From Limnohabitans sp. DM1 (lineage in GTDB: Bacteria; Pseudomonadota; Gammaproteobacteria; Burkholderiales; Burkholderiaceae_C): a stretch of DNA of 56,985 nucleotides. The position numbers and the translations under genes are program-made. The notes under the pieces are model-generated. The model searched no databases and was not told where the DNA came from. It worked only from the letters and a program-made list of their open reading frames with translations. Within the stretch, counting starts at the first letter, position 1. Each line of letters starts with the position of its first letter. Below are positions 35,678 through 43,372 of the stretch, in pieces. The stretch spans positions 1,842 to 58,826 of the forward strand of contig NZ_CXOO01000002.1 in assembly GCF_001269385.1 (NCBI RefSeq). Reading direction: 5' to 3'.

Positions 35678-36067
35678 TCAAACATGGAGGTTGAAGCCCA
35701 GATTGATTTCTGATGCGGGAACCCCACCTCGAATGCCCCAGTTTTCCAAGGGCGGTTCGTGCAAGACGATGAAAATATCCGAAGCAACGATGCCCAGTTC
35801 GCCAAACCGAGTAACGATCTCCCGATACAAATTGCGCTTGGCTTCAAGTGACCTCCCCGGAAAAAGAAGGATCTCCACGAAGGTGTAGTTCTCGGTTTTT
35901 CCTGGTGGCACCGCGAAATGCTTGGGCTTGTGTTCGATGTACCGAATCTGCCGGTCGTCTTCAGGGACTTTGAGGGCCACTCGTTGGGCTTGATAGATGG
36001 CCTCGATCAGCGCCTGAACTTGCTCGGGCGAGTGGCTACGGCGTGTCTCAATTTTTGCGAATGGCAT
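35678..36067 (-). CDS. Tautomerase-family protein
   Basis: A 129-aa protein starting MPFAKIETRR, so Pro2 is available as the N-terminal catalytic base of the tautomerase/MIF superfamily after Met removal. The C-terminal half (VEILLFPGRSLEAKRNLYRE, then LGIVASDIFIVLHEPPLENW) matches two-repeat tautomerases of the cis-CaaD/MSAD group in length. Substrate unknown. It is monocistronic, with 91 bp upstream of it before the HicAB genes end. Confidence 0.82.
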   Translation of the reverse strand: MPFAKIETRRSHSPEQVQALIEAIYQAQRVALKVPEDDRQIRYIEHKPKHFAVPPGKTENYTFVEILLFPGRSLEAKRNLYREIVTRFGELGIVASDIFIVLHEPPLENWGIRGGVPASEINLGFNLHV

Positions 36068-36112
36068 GTGAACAAGTGATGTGAAGCGGCAAAAAGCAAC
36101 AACCGCTGGTAC

Positions 36113-36451
36113 TTATGCTGACGCGCCCACCGCAGATTGCAGCACCTCGGTTGCCCACTGATTCAAACTCTTTCCAGCGGCTTGAGCAGCCACCAACGCT
36201 GCCCCATGCGTTTCAGGCGGCACACGCAGCATGAGCTTGCCTGAGGCTGGTTTTTCGGGAGGAATACCTTGCTCCTTGCAGTCGTTCAAAAAATCATCGA
36301 TGGACACTTCAAATTCATGTCGAAGCTCTGACACGGTTTCGCCGTGAAAACTGATGATGCTGCGAAGACCTAAAACGCGGCCCACAAAGATGTTGTCGCG
36401 CTCATAAAACTCAATGCGAGCCAGATAGTTTTTGTACGTCATAGTGTTCAT
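36113..36451 (-). CDS. HicB-family antitoxin
   Basis: A 112-aa protein. The N-terminal RNase-H-like HicB fold (YLARIEFYERDNIFVGRVLG, then VSELRHEFEVSIDDFLNDC) is followed by an RHH-like C-terminus (SGKLMLRVPPETHGAALVAA, then KSLNQWATEVLQSAV). It would bind HicA and the hic promoter. ATG 36451 overlaps the end of hicA by 4 nt; ATG 36442 (MTYKNYL) is an alternative. The toxin-first order is normal for hicAB. Confidence 0.87.
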   Translation of the reverse strand: MNTMTYKNYLARIEFYERDNIFVGRVLGLRSIISFHGETVSELRHEFEVSIDDFLNDCKEQGIPPEKPASGKLMLRVPPETHGAALVAAQAAGKSLNQWATEVLQSAVGASA

Positions 36452-36642
36452 GGATGGACTCCGATTCTTTCTAACAACTCGCGCACTTCTTCCACTTGAT
36501 ACCGCTTGGCTTCTTTGCCTGGATGCGGGCGATGACAACGCCATTGCTCATCCTTGAGGGTGATCTTGACACGCGAGCCTTCACGTTCTTGCACGACACC
36601 CCCCAAAGCCATCAGCAGCGATTCAATGTTTGCAAACACCAC
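36448..36642 (-). CDS. HicA-family toxin, GTG start
   Basis: A 64-aa mRNA-interferase-like toxin: NIESLLMALGGVVQEREG, GSRVKITLKDEQWRCHRPHP and GKEAKRYQVEEVRELLERIG. It belongs to the HicA variant with an HRPHP motif; the GS-His-His motif of classical HicA is GSRVK here. There is no ATG: the called start is GTG 36642. In-frame codons upstream (KPTSASVV, no start codon until a stop) resemble the N-terminal tail of relatives, so the real N-terminus may be longer with a rare start, or the gene may be truncated. Confidence 0.78.
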   Translation of the reverse strand: MVFANIESLLMALGGVVQEREGSRVKITLKDEQWRCHRPHPGKEAKRYQVEEVRELLERIGVHP

Positions 36643-36742
36643 CGAAGCCGATGTGGGCTTGGTTTCAACAGCGATCTTGAATTGGCCCCGTAGTCATACA
36701 AGTGCGACCTTGCAGGGGATGCCATGCCGATGGGCATCGCTT

Positions 36743-37567
36743 TCACGCAGTGACGATCCACCCCTCCAGCGGATCACACGGCGGCAAGCCGAATTGCGGA
36801 TGCCCCGCATCGTGCTGCTGCTGCGCCCAGGCCGCTTGCATCAGGCACAAGGTGGCGTCGAGGGCGTCGCCGCTGGCGTCGTCAGCCAGGCGGCCCATCA
36901 GCGCGTTGCTGGCCACCAGGCGCAGGCCCAAGCGGGTCTGGCCGCGCTCCAGCGCGCTCAGAAGTTCGCGGCGGGCCAGCAGGCGCTCGGGGGTTTGTTT
37001 GGCTTTGTCGTCGCTTTTGTAGCTCTGGTTGCACAGCACCTCTCGCGCCAGCAAGCCGGGGTAGGACTCCAGCGCCACGCGGCGCACGTCGCCTGCGTGC
37101 AAGCCAGGCAGGTGCACACCCGCTTGCCGCAACAGGGGCACGCCCGCATGCAGCATGTAGGCCACGGGCGGGTTGACCCATTTCATGGACGGGCTGGAGC
37201 CCGCAGGTCGGTCGGCTGCGCGGTGGGCGAATTTGCCACCCACCGGGCGGGCATTGCAAAACGCTGCAAACTGCTCGCGAATTTGAGGTCGATCCAAGGC
37301 GCAATAATGGTCCATACAGGCGGCCCAGTCGGTAGGCCAGCCCAGGGTCTCGACCAGTTCACGCGGCAGTCCAAAGGGCAAGTCAAAACCGCCCACCCAG
37401 TCGGCGGGCTGCGCCAGCCAGTCGCCAAAAGCGTTCAACGTTTCAAAAGTCTGCAGGGCTTGCAGCTGCACCCTGCCCTGCCGGGCCTGACCCAGCGCCA
37501 GCACGATGGGTTTGCGTTTGCTCGGGCTGCTGGAAAAATCACAACCGATCAAGGACACCGTGTTCAT
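36743..37567 (-). CDS. DUF429 domain protein
   Basis: A 274-aa protein starting MNTVSLIGCDFSSSPSKRKP. DUF429 has an RNase-H-like fold, and the opening Asp (IGCDFSS) with WVGGFDLPFGLPREL fits it. The rest carries VALESYPGLLAREVL and a C-terminal DDASGDALDATLCLMQAAW. Function unknown; predicted to be a nuclease-like fold. It lies 1 bp after the EamA gene on the same strand, so the two are probably co-transcribed. Confidence 0.82.
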   Translation of the reverse strand: MNTVSLIGCDFSSSPSKRKPIVLALGQARQGRVQLQALQTFETLNAFGDWLAQPADWVGGFDLPFGLPRELVETLGWPTDWAACMDHYCALDRPQIREQFAAFCNARPVGGKFAHRAADRPAGSSPSMKWVNPPVAYMLHAGVPLLRQAGVHLPGLHAGDVRRVALESYPGLLAREVLCNQSYKSDDKAKQTPERLLARRELLSALERGQTRLGLRLVASNALMGRLADDASGDALDATLCLMQAAWAQQQHDAGHPQFGLPPCDPLEGWIVTA

Positions 37568-37568
37568 C

Positions 37569-38447
37569 TCACCACCCCAAGGCCATCACGCCTGCGGCGA
37601 TCAGCACGGCCCCAGCAATGCGAGGCCCCCGGTCTTTTTCGCCCAGCAAATGGCCGCCCAGCAAGGCGGCAAACAGCATGGACACCTCCCGCGCCGGGGC
37701 CACATGCGACAGCGGCGCCACCTGCAGGGCGTAAAGCACCAGCACATACGACACGGGGCTGAAAATGCCAACGACCAAGGCGTAGCGCCGCTGCTGCAAC
37801 CACAGCGCCCACACGACCGGACGGTCGCGCAGCAAGGTGGGCAACAAGAAAACCAAACGCACCAGATTACCGAAATAATCCACCAGGATGGGCGACATCA
37901 GCGCTACCTTGACGGCGTAGCCGTCGACCACGGTGTAGCTGGCGATGAACAGGCCCGTGACGCCGCCATAAAAAATGCCAGTGCGCACACGCGCTTTCTT
38001 CTCAGGGTCTTGTGCGGCCTGCCAAAGACCCGGGCCGCCCGCAATCAAAAACACACCGCCCACCACCCCCAAGATGCCGAAGAGGCCCAGCGAAGAAATT
38101 TGCTCGCCCAGGAAAAAAATCGCCACCATGGACGACAAGAGTGGCCCAGAGCCCCGGGCCAGCGGGTACACCACCGTCAGGTCGGCTTGTCGGTAACCGC
38201 GCAGCAAGACAATGAAGTAGCCCACATGCAAGAGCGCACTGGCCAGCACCAGCGCCCACTCCAAACCGCCCCAAAGCGGCACCTGCTGCCACCCCACCCA
38301 CAGCCCCACGGGAGCCCAAAACAGCATCAACACGACCGAGGTGAAAGCCACAAAGCGCACGTCGCCCCCAGCCTTTTTGGCCGCGATGTTCCAGCAAGCA
38401 TGGATGAATCCAGCCAGAACAACCAGGGCAAGCGCACTCAGGGGCAT
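37569..38447 (-). CDS. EamA/DMT-family permease
   Basis: A 292-aa inner-membrane protein with about ten transmembrane helices in two EamA repeats (about 5-140 and 160-290). It begins MPLSALALVVLAGFIHACWN. Conserved features are the WNIAAKK motif, VYPLARGSGPLLSSMVAIFF in repeat 1 and VAPLSHVAPAREVSMLFAAL in repeat 2, each followed by a GE motif (FFLGEQISS, LLGEKD). Family members export amino acids or metabolites; the substrate is unknown. Confidence 0.87.
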   Translation of the reverse strand: MPLSALALVVLAGFIHACWNIAAKKAGGDVRFVAFTSVVLMLFWAPVGLWVGWQQVPLWGGLEWALVLASALLHVGYFIVLLRGYRQADLTVVYPLARGSGPLLSSMVAIFFLGEQISSLGLFGILGVVGGVFLIAGGPGLWQAAQDPEKKARVRTGIFYGGVTGLFIASYTVVDGYAVKVALMSPILVDYFGNLVRLVFLLPTLLRDRPVVWALWLQQRRYALVVGIFSPVSYVLVLYALQVAPLSHVAPAREVSMLFAALLGGHLLGEKDRGPRIAGAVLIAAGVMALGW

Positions 38448-38453
38448 GGGCGT

Positions 38454-38475
38454 GAAAAAGCCCCTTGCGGGGCTT
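38454..38475 (-). terminator. Rho-independent terminator after BLUF gene
   Basis: Read on the minus strand: AAGCCCC, loop GCAA, GGGGCTT, then TTT. It lies 18 bp after the BLUF stop and just before the EamA start, ending the folE-BLUF transcript. Confidence 0.8.
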
Positions 38476-38492
38476 GGGGGTGAGTGGGCGTT

Positions 38493-38915
38493 TTAAGCCC
38501 GGCCGATGATGGAGGCCGTGGCCATCAGCTCTTCGAGCAAGGCCAGCGAGACTTTGCCCGAGACGTTGTAGGGGTCCAGCTCGGCCCGCTCGGAGTACTT
38601 GAGCAGGATGTTGGTGTTGACGCGGGACGCATCGACCTGGCCCATGGTCCAGCCGCCGAAGCGACGCTCGGAAATTTCTTCGTAGTGCAGCAGCACGACA
38701 TCCTTGTGCCGGGCGTCTTTCTGGATGTGGCCATACAGGTCGCTCACGGCGTTGCGCCCGCCTTCAATGGCTTGCAAAAAAATGCCGCCGCCGTAACAAA
38801 GAATGCCGGTGATGCCACTGGTCGGGTTGAACTGGCGCGACTGGGTCAGGATGGCGTCGATGGTTTCAGGGCGGGTATCCACCGCACGGCTGGCGTAAAG
38901 CAGGCGTACCAACAT
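38493..38915 (-). CDS. BLUF-domain blue-light photoreceptor
   Basis: A 140-aa single-domain BLUF protein that binds FAD and senses blue light. The key photocycle residues are present: Tyr7 (LLYASR), Asn30 (FNPTSGITG) and Gln48 (GIFLQAIEG), plus Trp89 and Met91 in FGGWTMGQ. A C-terminal helical extension (about 100-140) could contact a partner. No output domain is fused, so signalling must be by protein-protein contact, as in PixD. It starts 1 bp after folE, in an obvious operon. Confidence 0.95.
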   Translation of the reverse strand: MLVRLLYASRAVDTRPETIDAILTQSRQFNPTSGITGILCYGGGIFLQAIEGGRNAVSDLYGHIQKDARHKDVVLLHYEEISERRFGGWTMGQVDASRVNTNILLKYSERAELDPYNVSGKVSLALLEELMATASIIGRA

Positions 38916-38916
38916 G

Positions 38917-39627
38917 TCAGTTCCTTCCAGGAATCAAGGACAAAAATTCACGACGCAGGTTCGGGTCCTTGAGGAACGCCCCGCGCATGACCGAGTTGAT
39001 CATCTTGCTGTCCATGTCTTTCACGCCGCGCCAGCCCATGCAGTAGTGGCTCGCTTCCATGACGATGGCCAAGCCGTCGGGCTGGGTTTTGCGCTGGATC
39101 AGGTCGGCCAGTTGCACCACCGCCTCTTCCTGGATTTGGGGGCGGCCCATGATCCATTCTGCCAAGCGGGCGTATTTGGACAGGCCAATCACGTTGGTGT
39201 GTTCGTTGGGCAGCACGCCGATCCAGATCTTGCCGATCACGGGGCAAAAGTGGTGGCTGCAGGCGCTGCGCACGGTGATGGGGCCGACGATCATCAGCTC
39301 GTTGAGGTGCTCGGCGTTGGGGAATTCGGTGATCTCGGGGCCTTCGATATAGCGGCCCTTGAAAACTTCCTTGAGGTACATCTTGGCCACTCGGCGGGCG
39401 GTGTCGCCCGTGTTGTGGTCGTTCACCGTGTCGATCACCAGACTGTCGAGCACGCCCGCCATCTTGTCGGTGACTTCGTCGAGCAGCTTTTCCAGCTCGC
39501 CGGGCTCAATGAACTCGGCGATGTTGTCGTTGGCGTGGAAGCGTTTGCGGGCCGCGTGGATGCGCTCGCGGATCTTGACAGAAACGGGAACGCCTTCATC
39601 TTCGGGCGTGGCGGCAGAAGCAGTCAT
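38917..39627 (-). CDS. folE: GTP cyclohydrolase I
   Basis: A 236-aa type IA enzyme converting GTP to dihydroneopterin triphosphate, the entry to folate. It has the Zn/Cys motif SACSHHFCPVIGKIWIGV, LSKYARLAEWIMGRPQIQE, then MEASHYCMGWRGVKDMDSKM and a final LRREFLSLIPGRN. The start is taken as ATG 39627 (MTASAATPEDEG); a start eight codons upstream is possible. It precedes the BLUF gene by 1 bp; nudB, the next folate enzyme, is 2 kb away on the same strand. Confidence 0.95.
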   Translation of the reverse strand: MTASAATPEDEGVPVSVKIRERIHAARKRFHANDNIAEFIEPGELEKLLDEVTDKMAGVLDSLVIDTVNDHNTGDTARRVAKMYLKEVFKGRYIEGPEITEFPNAEHLNELMIVGPITVRSACSHHFCPVIGKIWIGVLPNEHTNVIGLSKYARLAEWIMGRPQIQEEAVVQLADLIQRKTQPDGLAIVMEASHYCMGWRGVKDMDSKMINSVMRGAFLKDPNLRREFLSLIPGRN

Positions 39628-39714
39628 GGCGTCTGGGGCTTTATTTAACATGGGGATGATCGTAACAGCGATTAACTGCCCCCCCTTTCAACGGGGGGAT
39701 CGACCCGCAGCAGC

Positions 39715-40956
39715 TCAGTAACGGTTACCGGTCAGAAACAAGGCCAGACGCATGAGGCCAAAGGCGATGCGGTCGCGCCCGCGCTGATGCCAAGGTCTTT
39801 GCGAGTAGACCTCGGACAACACGGGCGTGCTCTGCGTGTCGATGGCATGGGTCAGCCGTTGATGCAGCTTTTGGGCAAAACCCTTGTCAGCCACCACCAC
39901 GTTGGCCTCACGCGCCAACAACAAACTCAAGGGGTCAAGATTGGAGGAGCCCACTGTGGCCCAGGGGTGCTCGTTGTCTGCGTCCATCACAGCCACTTTG
40001 GCGTGCAAAAAACTGGCGTGGTATTCATGAATTTCAACCCCGGCGGCCAGCAATTCGCCATACACCGGCCTGGCCGCATGGTATTGCATGAAATACTCGT
40101 AGCGCCCCTGCAGCAACAATCTGACCCGAACTCCCCGCTGGGCCGCATGAATCAAGGCTTTGCGCAGCCGCCGTCCTGGCAAAAAGTAGGCATTGGCAAT
40201 GATGATGTCATGCCGAGCGGTGCCAATGGCCTTGAGGTAAGCCCGTTCGATCTGGCTGCGATACAACACGTTGTCGCGCAAAAGCAAACCCGCCTTGGAC
40301 ACGTTATGGGCACGATCATGGGTACTCAGGTCAGCAGCTGCATCATGCGTCCAGGGCAAATGCAGGCCCGCTGCGCGAAATGAGCTGAATGCCTCGGGAA
40401 ACTCCTGCTGGCGCACATGACGCACGCCCTGCATGCGCCACCACAATTGGGTCATGGTTTCCAGCATGGGCTGCACCAAAGCCCCGCGGGCACGTACCGC
40501 AAAGTCAAACCGGGGATGGGCCAGCGTACCGTACTGAGGGTCATACCAGTCATCCAAAATGTTGATGCCGCCACAAAACGCCAATTGACCATCGACCACG
40601 CACAGCTTGCGATGCAACCGCCGCCACCGGCTGGGGATGAGCAGGCCTAGCTTACTCAAGGGTGAATAGGTCAGCCAAACCACCCCGGCTTTCTCAAAGC
40701 GTTGCCGCCATGGCGCAGGCAAGCTGGGCGTACCCACCCCATCCACCACCACCCACACACGCACCCCGCGCAGTGCTGCGCGCTCCAGAGCCTCGGCCAC
40801 CATGGATGCGGCGCCGTGAAAGTTAAAAATATAGGTTTCCATGTGCACCTGCGAGTGCGCCTGGTCCAGCGCCACCACCAGCGCCTCGAAATAGGCCTGC
40901 CCACCTTCGATCAACTGGATCTGGTGACCGTCGCGCAAAAGAGGACTGTGGCGCAT
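39715..40956 (-). CDS. clsB: Cardiolipin synthase (ClsB-like phospholipase-D family)
   Basis: A 413-aa PLD-superfamily enzyme with two HKD motifs: LHRKLCVVDGQLAFCGG (about 111-127) and FLHAKVAVMDADNEHPWATV with GSSNLDPLS (about 315-345). It lacks N-terminal transmembrane helices, as in ClsB (YbhO). It forms cardiolipin from phosphatidylglycerol, possibly with phosphatidylethanolamine or glycerol. The downstream neighbour in E. coli ybhO is the EEP gene ybhP; here the EEP gene ends 3 bp upstream, so the pairing is kept. Confidence 0.9.
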   Translation of the reverse strand: MRHSPLLRDGHQIQLIEGGQAYFEALVVALDQAHSQVHMETYIFNFHGAASMVAEALERAALRGVRVWVVVDGVGTPSLPAPWRQRFEKAGVVWLTYSPLSKLGLLIPSRWRRLHRKLCVVDGQLAFCGGINILDDWYDPQYGTLAHPRFDFAVRARGALVQPMLETMTQLWWRMQGVRHVRQQEFPEAFSSFRAAGLHLPWTHDAAADLSTHDRAHNVSKAGLLLRDNVLYRSQIERAYLKAIGTARHDIIIANAYFLPGRRLRKALIHAAQRGVRVRLLLQGRYEYFMQYHAARPVYGELLAAGVEIHEYHASFLHAKVAVMDADNEHPWATVGSSNLDPLSLLLAREANVVVADKGFAQKLHQRLTHAIDTQSTPVLSEVYSQRPWHQRGRDRIAFGLMRLALFLTGNRY

Positions 40957-40959
40957 GGG

Positions 40960-41715
40960 CTAGGCGTCCCAGGCGTATTCGGCCAGCAAAGGCAAATGGT
41001 CCGACATGCGCGGCCAGATGCTTCCCGAAGGCACCATGGCGCCCAACGGCCGCAGTCCCCGCGCATATACATGGTCCAGTTGATTGAGCGGCAGACGCGA
41101 GGGATAGGTGGGTGTGGGCCGCTCGCGCCACTCGGTAAAGCCCGCCCCGGCCATGCGTCGCCCCAAACCCGTGCCCCAGTCGTTGAAATCACCCGCCACC
41201 AGCACCGGAGCCGACTGCGGAATATGACGCTCGATGTAGTTCAGCAAAAGCGCCACCTGCCGCAAGCGGCTGGCAGGCACCAGGCCCAGGTGCACCACCA
41301 CCACATGCACGATGCGCTGCGTGACCTGCACTTCGGTGTGCAAAAAACCGCGCTGCTCAAAGCGGTGGTCGGAAATATCCTGGTGCTGGTGTGACATCAC
41401 AGGCCAGCGAGACAGCATGGCATTGCCATGCTCGCCATGGCGCGTGACGGCGTTGGTGCGATAAACCGCTTCATAGCCCTCAGGCGCCAGATAGTCGGCC
41501 TGAGGCTGGACAGGCCAGTGGGCAAAGTAGCGCTCTTCGCGCCGGTTCATGCGCCGCACCTCTTGCAGGCAGACGATGTCGGCATCGAGTTGCTCCACCG
41601 CATGGCCGATGTTGTGAATTTCCAGCCGCCGCGCAGGCCCCAGGCCCTGCACGCCTTTGTGGATGTTCCAGGTCGCTACCCGCAAGACCGCGTGTTGATC
41701 AGACACTGGCGGCAT
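40960..41715 (-). CDS. Endonuclease/exonuclease/phosphatase family protein (YbhP-like)
   Basis: A 251-aa EEP-fold metal-dependent phosphoesterase. It has VATWNIHKGVQG (first Asn), DIVCLQEVRRMN (metal Glu), VVVVHLGLVP, VLVAGDFNDW (Asp/Asn) and the final MSDHLPLLAEY (Asp-His). The family includes nucleases and phospholipid phosphatases. Its tight linkage to a ClsB-type synthase (3 bp) suggests a lipid-related role, as with ybhP. It overlaps nudB by 17 nt. Confidence 0.87.
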   Translation of the reverse strand: MPPVSDQHAVLRVATWNIHKGVQGLGPARRLEIHNIGHAVEQLDADIVCLQEVRRMNRREERYFAHWPVQPQADYLAPEGYEAVYRTNAVTRHGEHGNAMLSRWPVMSHQHQDISDHRFEQRGFLHTEVQVTQRIVHVVVVHLGLVPASRLRQVALLLNYIERHIPQSAPVLVAGDFNDWGTGLGRRMAGAGFTEWRERPTPTYPSRLPLNQLDHVYARGLRPLGAMVPSGSIWPRMSDHLPLLAEYAWDA

Positions 41716-42175
41716 GCTGCAAAAAGCGGGGCAGCATCAGGATGGCTTCCGCGTTTGAGGGAGAAAAACACATGTCTGCAGCCTCTTGCCAAGGCAGCCA
41801 TTGCCACTCGGTGTGCTCAGCGGGGCTCAAGGTCACGGGCGTGCCCTGCGGCACCCGAAGGCCAAACACGCGTTCGGTGTTGCGGTTGACATCGGGGGCA
41901 TATCGCCAGCGCCAGGCAGGGTAAATGTCATAGAGGTTTTCCAGTTGCCAGTCCTGAAGTTCACAAGCCGGGTGATGGGCGTCGATGCCGGTTTCCTCCA
42001 GCACCTCGCGCCGGGCCGTCTCGCGCCAGTCTTCCGCATCAAAGTCTTTGCTGCCCGTGACGGATTGCCAAGTGCCCACATCGGTGCGGCGAATCAAAAG
42101 CACATCGCACGCCGGGGTGTAAATCACCACCAGCACGGATTCGGGAATTTTGTAAATGCGAGATGCAGCGTCCAT
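41699..42175 (-). CDS. nudB: Dihydroneopterin triphosphate diphosphatase
   Basis: A 158-aa NUDIX hydrolase with an intact Nudix box: GSKDFDAEDWRETARREV, then LEETGID (about 41-65). The opening YKIPESVLVVIYTPACDVLL with LIRRTDVGTWQSVTGS is the NudB signature. It removes pyrophosphate from dihydroneopterin triphosphate, the step after FolE in folate synthesis. It heads the nudB-EEP-clsB transcription unit, with overlapping or touching ends. Confidence 0.9.
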   Translation of the reverse strand: MDAASRIYKIPESVLVVIYTPACDVLLIRRTDVGTWQSVTGSKDFDAEDWRETARREVLEETGIDAHHPACELQDWQLENLYDIYPAWRWRYAPDVNRNTERVFGLRVPQGTPVTLSPAEHTEWQWLPWQEAADMCFSPSNAEAILMLPRFLQHAASV

Positions 42176-42297
42176 GGCTTCATTCTAGGACGCTGCGTTC
42201 AGTTCTCCGGGCTGTCACCTCACAAAGGCACAGACAGTTGGACCCCACTCATGCATCTTTCGGGGTCTTCAAGCAAGGGCCTACAAGCACCCCCGTA

Positions 42298-42319
42298 GCT
42301 CGGTGGCTTCAGCCCCGAC
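42298..42319 (-). repeat. Hairpin repeat, class II
   Basis: TCGG-T-GGCT-TC-AGCC-CCGA core in minus orientation, flanked by GTAG on the left and CGTG on the right. Confidence 0.65.
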
Positions 42320-42344
42320 GTGAGCGTGTGCCAAAACCCATCAT

Positions 42345-42366
42345 GTCGGACTCTGCGAGTGCCGAC
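42345..42366 (+). repeat. Hairpin repeat, class I
   Basis: GTCGG-ACTC-TGC-GAGTG-CCGAC, preceded by CAT and followed by CTAT. It lies 5 bp before MITE-like element A. Confidence 0.75.
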
Positions 42367-42370
42367 CTAT

Positions 42371-42545
42371 AAATTCGGCCCGATGAAGTTTGAGCCGTGT
42401 ATTGCCATTTGGGAGGATTTTGTGGGAGCTTGCCAGCCAAGCGAAAAGCCTGTGGTCCACAAGCGTCTGATCGCCAGCAGGGCTGGCTCCCACAAGGTGC
42501 AAGATTGAAGTCACCCTGCAAACTTCACAGGGCCGGATCAATAGG
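42371..42545 (+). repeat. MITE-like element, copy A
   Basis: About 175 bp with imperfect terminal inverted repeats: left CGGCCCGATGAAGTTTG, right (complement) CGGCCCTGTGAAGTTTG. Inside is a second inverted pair, GTGGGAGCTTGCC and GGCTGGCTCCCAC, around a GTGGTCCAC palindrome. The core 42385-42545 matches 53112-53272 in inverse orientation, with about 10 mismatches in 161 bp and no gaps (counted by eye). There is no coding capacity. The inner arms resemble REP sequences of pseudomonads. Confidence 0.8.
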
Positions 42546-42663
42546 AGATGACATTTCTCACACCTTTCAAACTTCAGCGTGCCGGATCAATCCGATGACG
42601 CACACGCAGCTTCACCAGCTCGTCACCCGCCAGTGTCTGCCGTCTGCTGCACACCACAAACGC

Positions 42664-42669
42664 TAACAT
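42664..42669 (+). promoter_or_regulatory. -10-like TAACAT 7 nt before ABC gene start
   Basis: TAACAT, then CTGCGCC, then the ATG at 42677. No Shine-Dalgarno. Another member of the leaderless-type set. Confidence 0.35.
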
Positions 42670-42676
42670 CTGCGCC

Positions 42677-43321
42677 ATGCCCAAGCACACACTCTTGAAC
42701 CCCGCTCACGCGACCGCGCTGCAGATCACCGACCTGTCTGGCGGCCCTGGCCCATCGCCCCTGTTTCATGCACTGAGTCTGAATGTGCCCGCAGGCGTCA
42801 CAGCCGTGACCGGCGATGAAGGCACAGGCAAAACCAGCCTGCTGCGTTTGCTGGCCACCGATTTATCCCCCATCAGTGGGCGGCTTGCCACTGCCAATGC
42901 GGCATGGCCAGATCAAGCGAGCGCTTACCGGCAGCAGGTTTTTTGGGCTGACCTGAAATCTCCCGAACACGACGACACCCTCGTGCAGGCGCGCTGGGAC
43001 GCATTGCGACCCAGTTACCCGCAATGGAACGATTCGCTGCTGCAAGCGCTGGCGCAAGCGCTGGACTTGACGCCACACCTGCACAAACGGCTGAACATGC
43101 TGTCTACGGGCAGCCGCCGCAAAGTCATGATCGCCGCCGCACTGGCCTCGGGCGCCACGGTGACCTTGCTGGACCAGCCCTTTGTCTCGCTGGATTTGGC
43201 GTCCATCCGCATCATCAAGGACTTCCTGAACGAAGCCGCCACCCAGCCCGGCCGCGCCTGGATCGTGGCGGACTACGAAGCCCCCAGCGATGTCACGCTG
43301 ACCAGCGTGCTGGCCTTGTGA
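42677..43321 (+). CDS. Solitary ABC ATP-binding protein with altered catalytic residues
   Basis: A 214-aa ABC domain with Walker A GDEGTGKTSLLRLL (about 46-59) and signature LSTGSRRKVMIAAAL. Walker B is VTLLDQPFVSLD: the catalytic Glu is Gln. The H-loop position reads IVADYEAP, with no His. Such changes usually slow or stop ATP hydrolysis. No permease is nearby; it stands between repeat elements and the convergent acyl-CoA operon. It resembles CcmA/YhaQ-type single ATPases in size. Role unknown. Confidence 0.78.
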   Translation: MPKHTLLNPAHATALQITDLSGGPGPSPLFHALSLNVPAGVTAVTGDEGTGKTSLLRLLATDLSPISGRLATANAAWPDQASAYRQQVFWADLKSPEHDDTLVQARWDALRPSYPQWNDSLLQALAQALDLTPHLHKRLNMLSTGSRRKVMIAAALASGATVTLLDQPFVSLDLASIRIIKDFLNEAATQPGRAWIVADYEAPSDVTLTSVLAL

Positions 43322-43372
43322 ACCGGGTCAGGAGGCGAAGACCACGACAGTGGCTGGCACCCCCGCCAGCGT

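Larger units (their letters stand above)
42176..42676. other. Repeat-rich divergent intergenic region
   Basis: No gene is seen in these 500 bp. It holds two hairpin repeats (42298, 42345), MITE-like element A (42371-42545) and a partial copy of that element's right end (about 42570-42594). The promoter of the ABC gene is at the right edge. Confidence 0.7.

Noticed and set aside
39679..39698. C-tract/G-tract hairpin between folE and clsB
   Set aside because: It can form a stem, but there is no T-run after it on the minus strand, so a terminator call is not supported.
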